Shown here piece by piece: positions 17,338 through 17,500 of a DNA stretch of 17,500 bases (positions are counted from its first letter, which is position 1; the number at the start of each line of letters is the position of its first letter). The notes under the pieces are model-generated. The model saw only the letters and a program-made list of their open reading frames with translations, had not been told where the DNA came from and did not search any database. The translations under genes were made by a program, and so were the position numbers. This DNA is from Trachelipus rathkii (Eukaryota; Arthropoda; Malacostraca; Isopoda; Trachelipodidae): positions 15,001-32,500 of the forward strand of contig JABUQX010022812.1 of NCBI GenBank assembly GCA_015478945.1. The letters run 5' to 3'.

Positions 17338-17367
17338 CTGACAGAGGGCCTCCTTAGGCTGAAATCC
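17338..17367 (+). ncRNA. Degenerate hammerhead-like motif
   Basis: CTGA (17338-17341), then CAGAG, a perfect hairpin stem GCCT/AGGC (17348-17351 with 17356-17359, loop CCTT, plus a G-T pair), then GAAA (17361-17364). This is the order of hammerhead core strand 1, stem II and core strand 2, but the first strand carries one extra base (CTGACAGA instead of CTGANGA). It is therefore at best a decayed ribozyme. No stem I or III could be fixed by eye. Confidence 0.35.
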
Positions 17368-17500
17368 AATGTGAATAGATTCTATGGAATAACAAATCAG
17401 TACAATTATATAAAAATTTTAAAGGATTTTAGAAATTTAATGACGTAATATGTTACTATGGCCATGTGGCATCAGAAAATTATAAAGCGTCTCGCCGGCT

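Noticed and set aside
1..17500. CRISPR arrays, bacterial operons, tRNA or rRNA genes
   Set aside because: No regularly spaced identical repeats with unique spacers, no cloverleaf or rRNA core sequence, and the element content is that of an animal genome.

Overview
The window looks like repeat-dense, AT-rich nuclear DNA of an invertebrate animal. The evidence is non-LTR retrotransposon and Penelope-like element remnants of metazoan type, hAT-like miniature elements, and long (TA)n, (CA)n and (GT)n microsatellites, with no bacterial-type operons. The lineage cannot be narrowed further from sequence alone. I see no convincing host gene, tRNA, rRNA or CRISPR array.

Layout. 1-115 is (TA)n. 178-2185 holds two antisense LINE remnants: the C-terminal end of one (178-660) next to a CR1-like reverse transcriptase remnant (672-2185). 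A (TA)n array follows at 2186-2280. 2281-6945 is the most informative locus, a head-to-head pair of Penelope-like elements (PLEs). Copy 1 is antisense and 5'-truncated exactly inside the reverse transcriptase; it keeps the YMDD motif and a full GIY-YIG endonuclease. Copy 2 is sense and nearly full length, with direct pLTRs of about 210 bp at 3738-3950 and 6733-6945, but its reading frame is broken. The pLTRs carry the hammerhead ribozyme core known from PLEs, and the ORF of copy 2 starts inside its 5' pLTR.

6946-7560 is (TA)n-rich. 7726-9092 is a diverged, nested long inverted repeat of about 1.37 kb (a foldback/MITE-like element of unknown family). 9247-9599, about 10467-10727 and 10905-11079 are three different short-repeat elements with hAT-like ends, separated by (TA)n arrays and by an unidentified GC-richer island (9737-10140). 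11340-14220 is a degraded sense-strand LINE with an apurinic endonuclease and a reverse transcriptase (YADD intact). 14258-14822 is (TA)n. 14823-16680 is mostly unassignable, with CA/GT microsatellites. 16739-17236 is an unrecognised open frame followed by a degenerate hammerhead-like motif, possibly the tail of a second PLE-like family.

Nothing here forms a cellular pathway. The elements form a TE graveyard in which nearly every element abuts a (TA)n array. Very high identity between the two PLE copies in some stretches, beside dense single-base indels in others, suggests that some frameshifts may be consensus errors rather than true decay.
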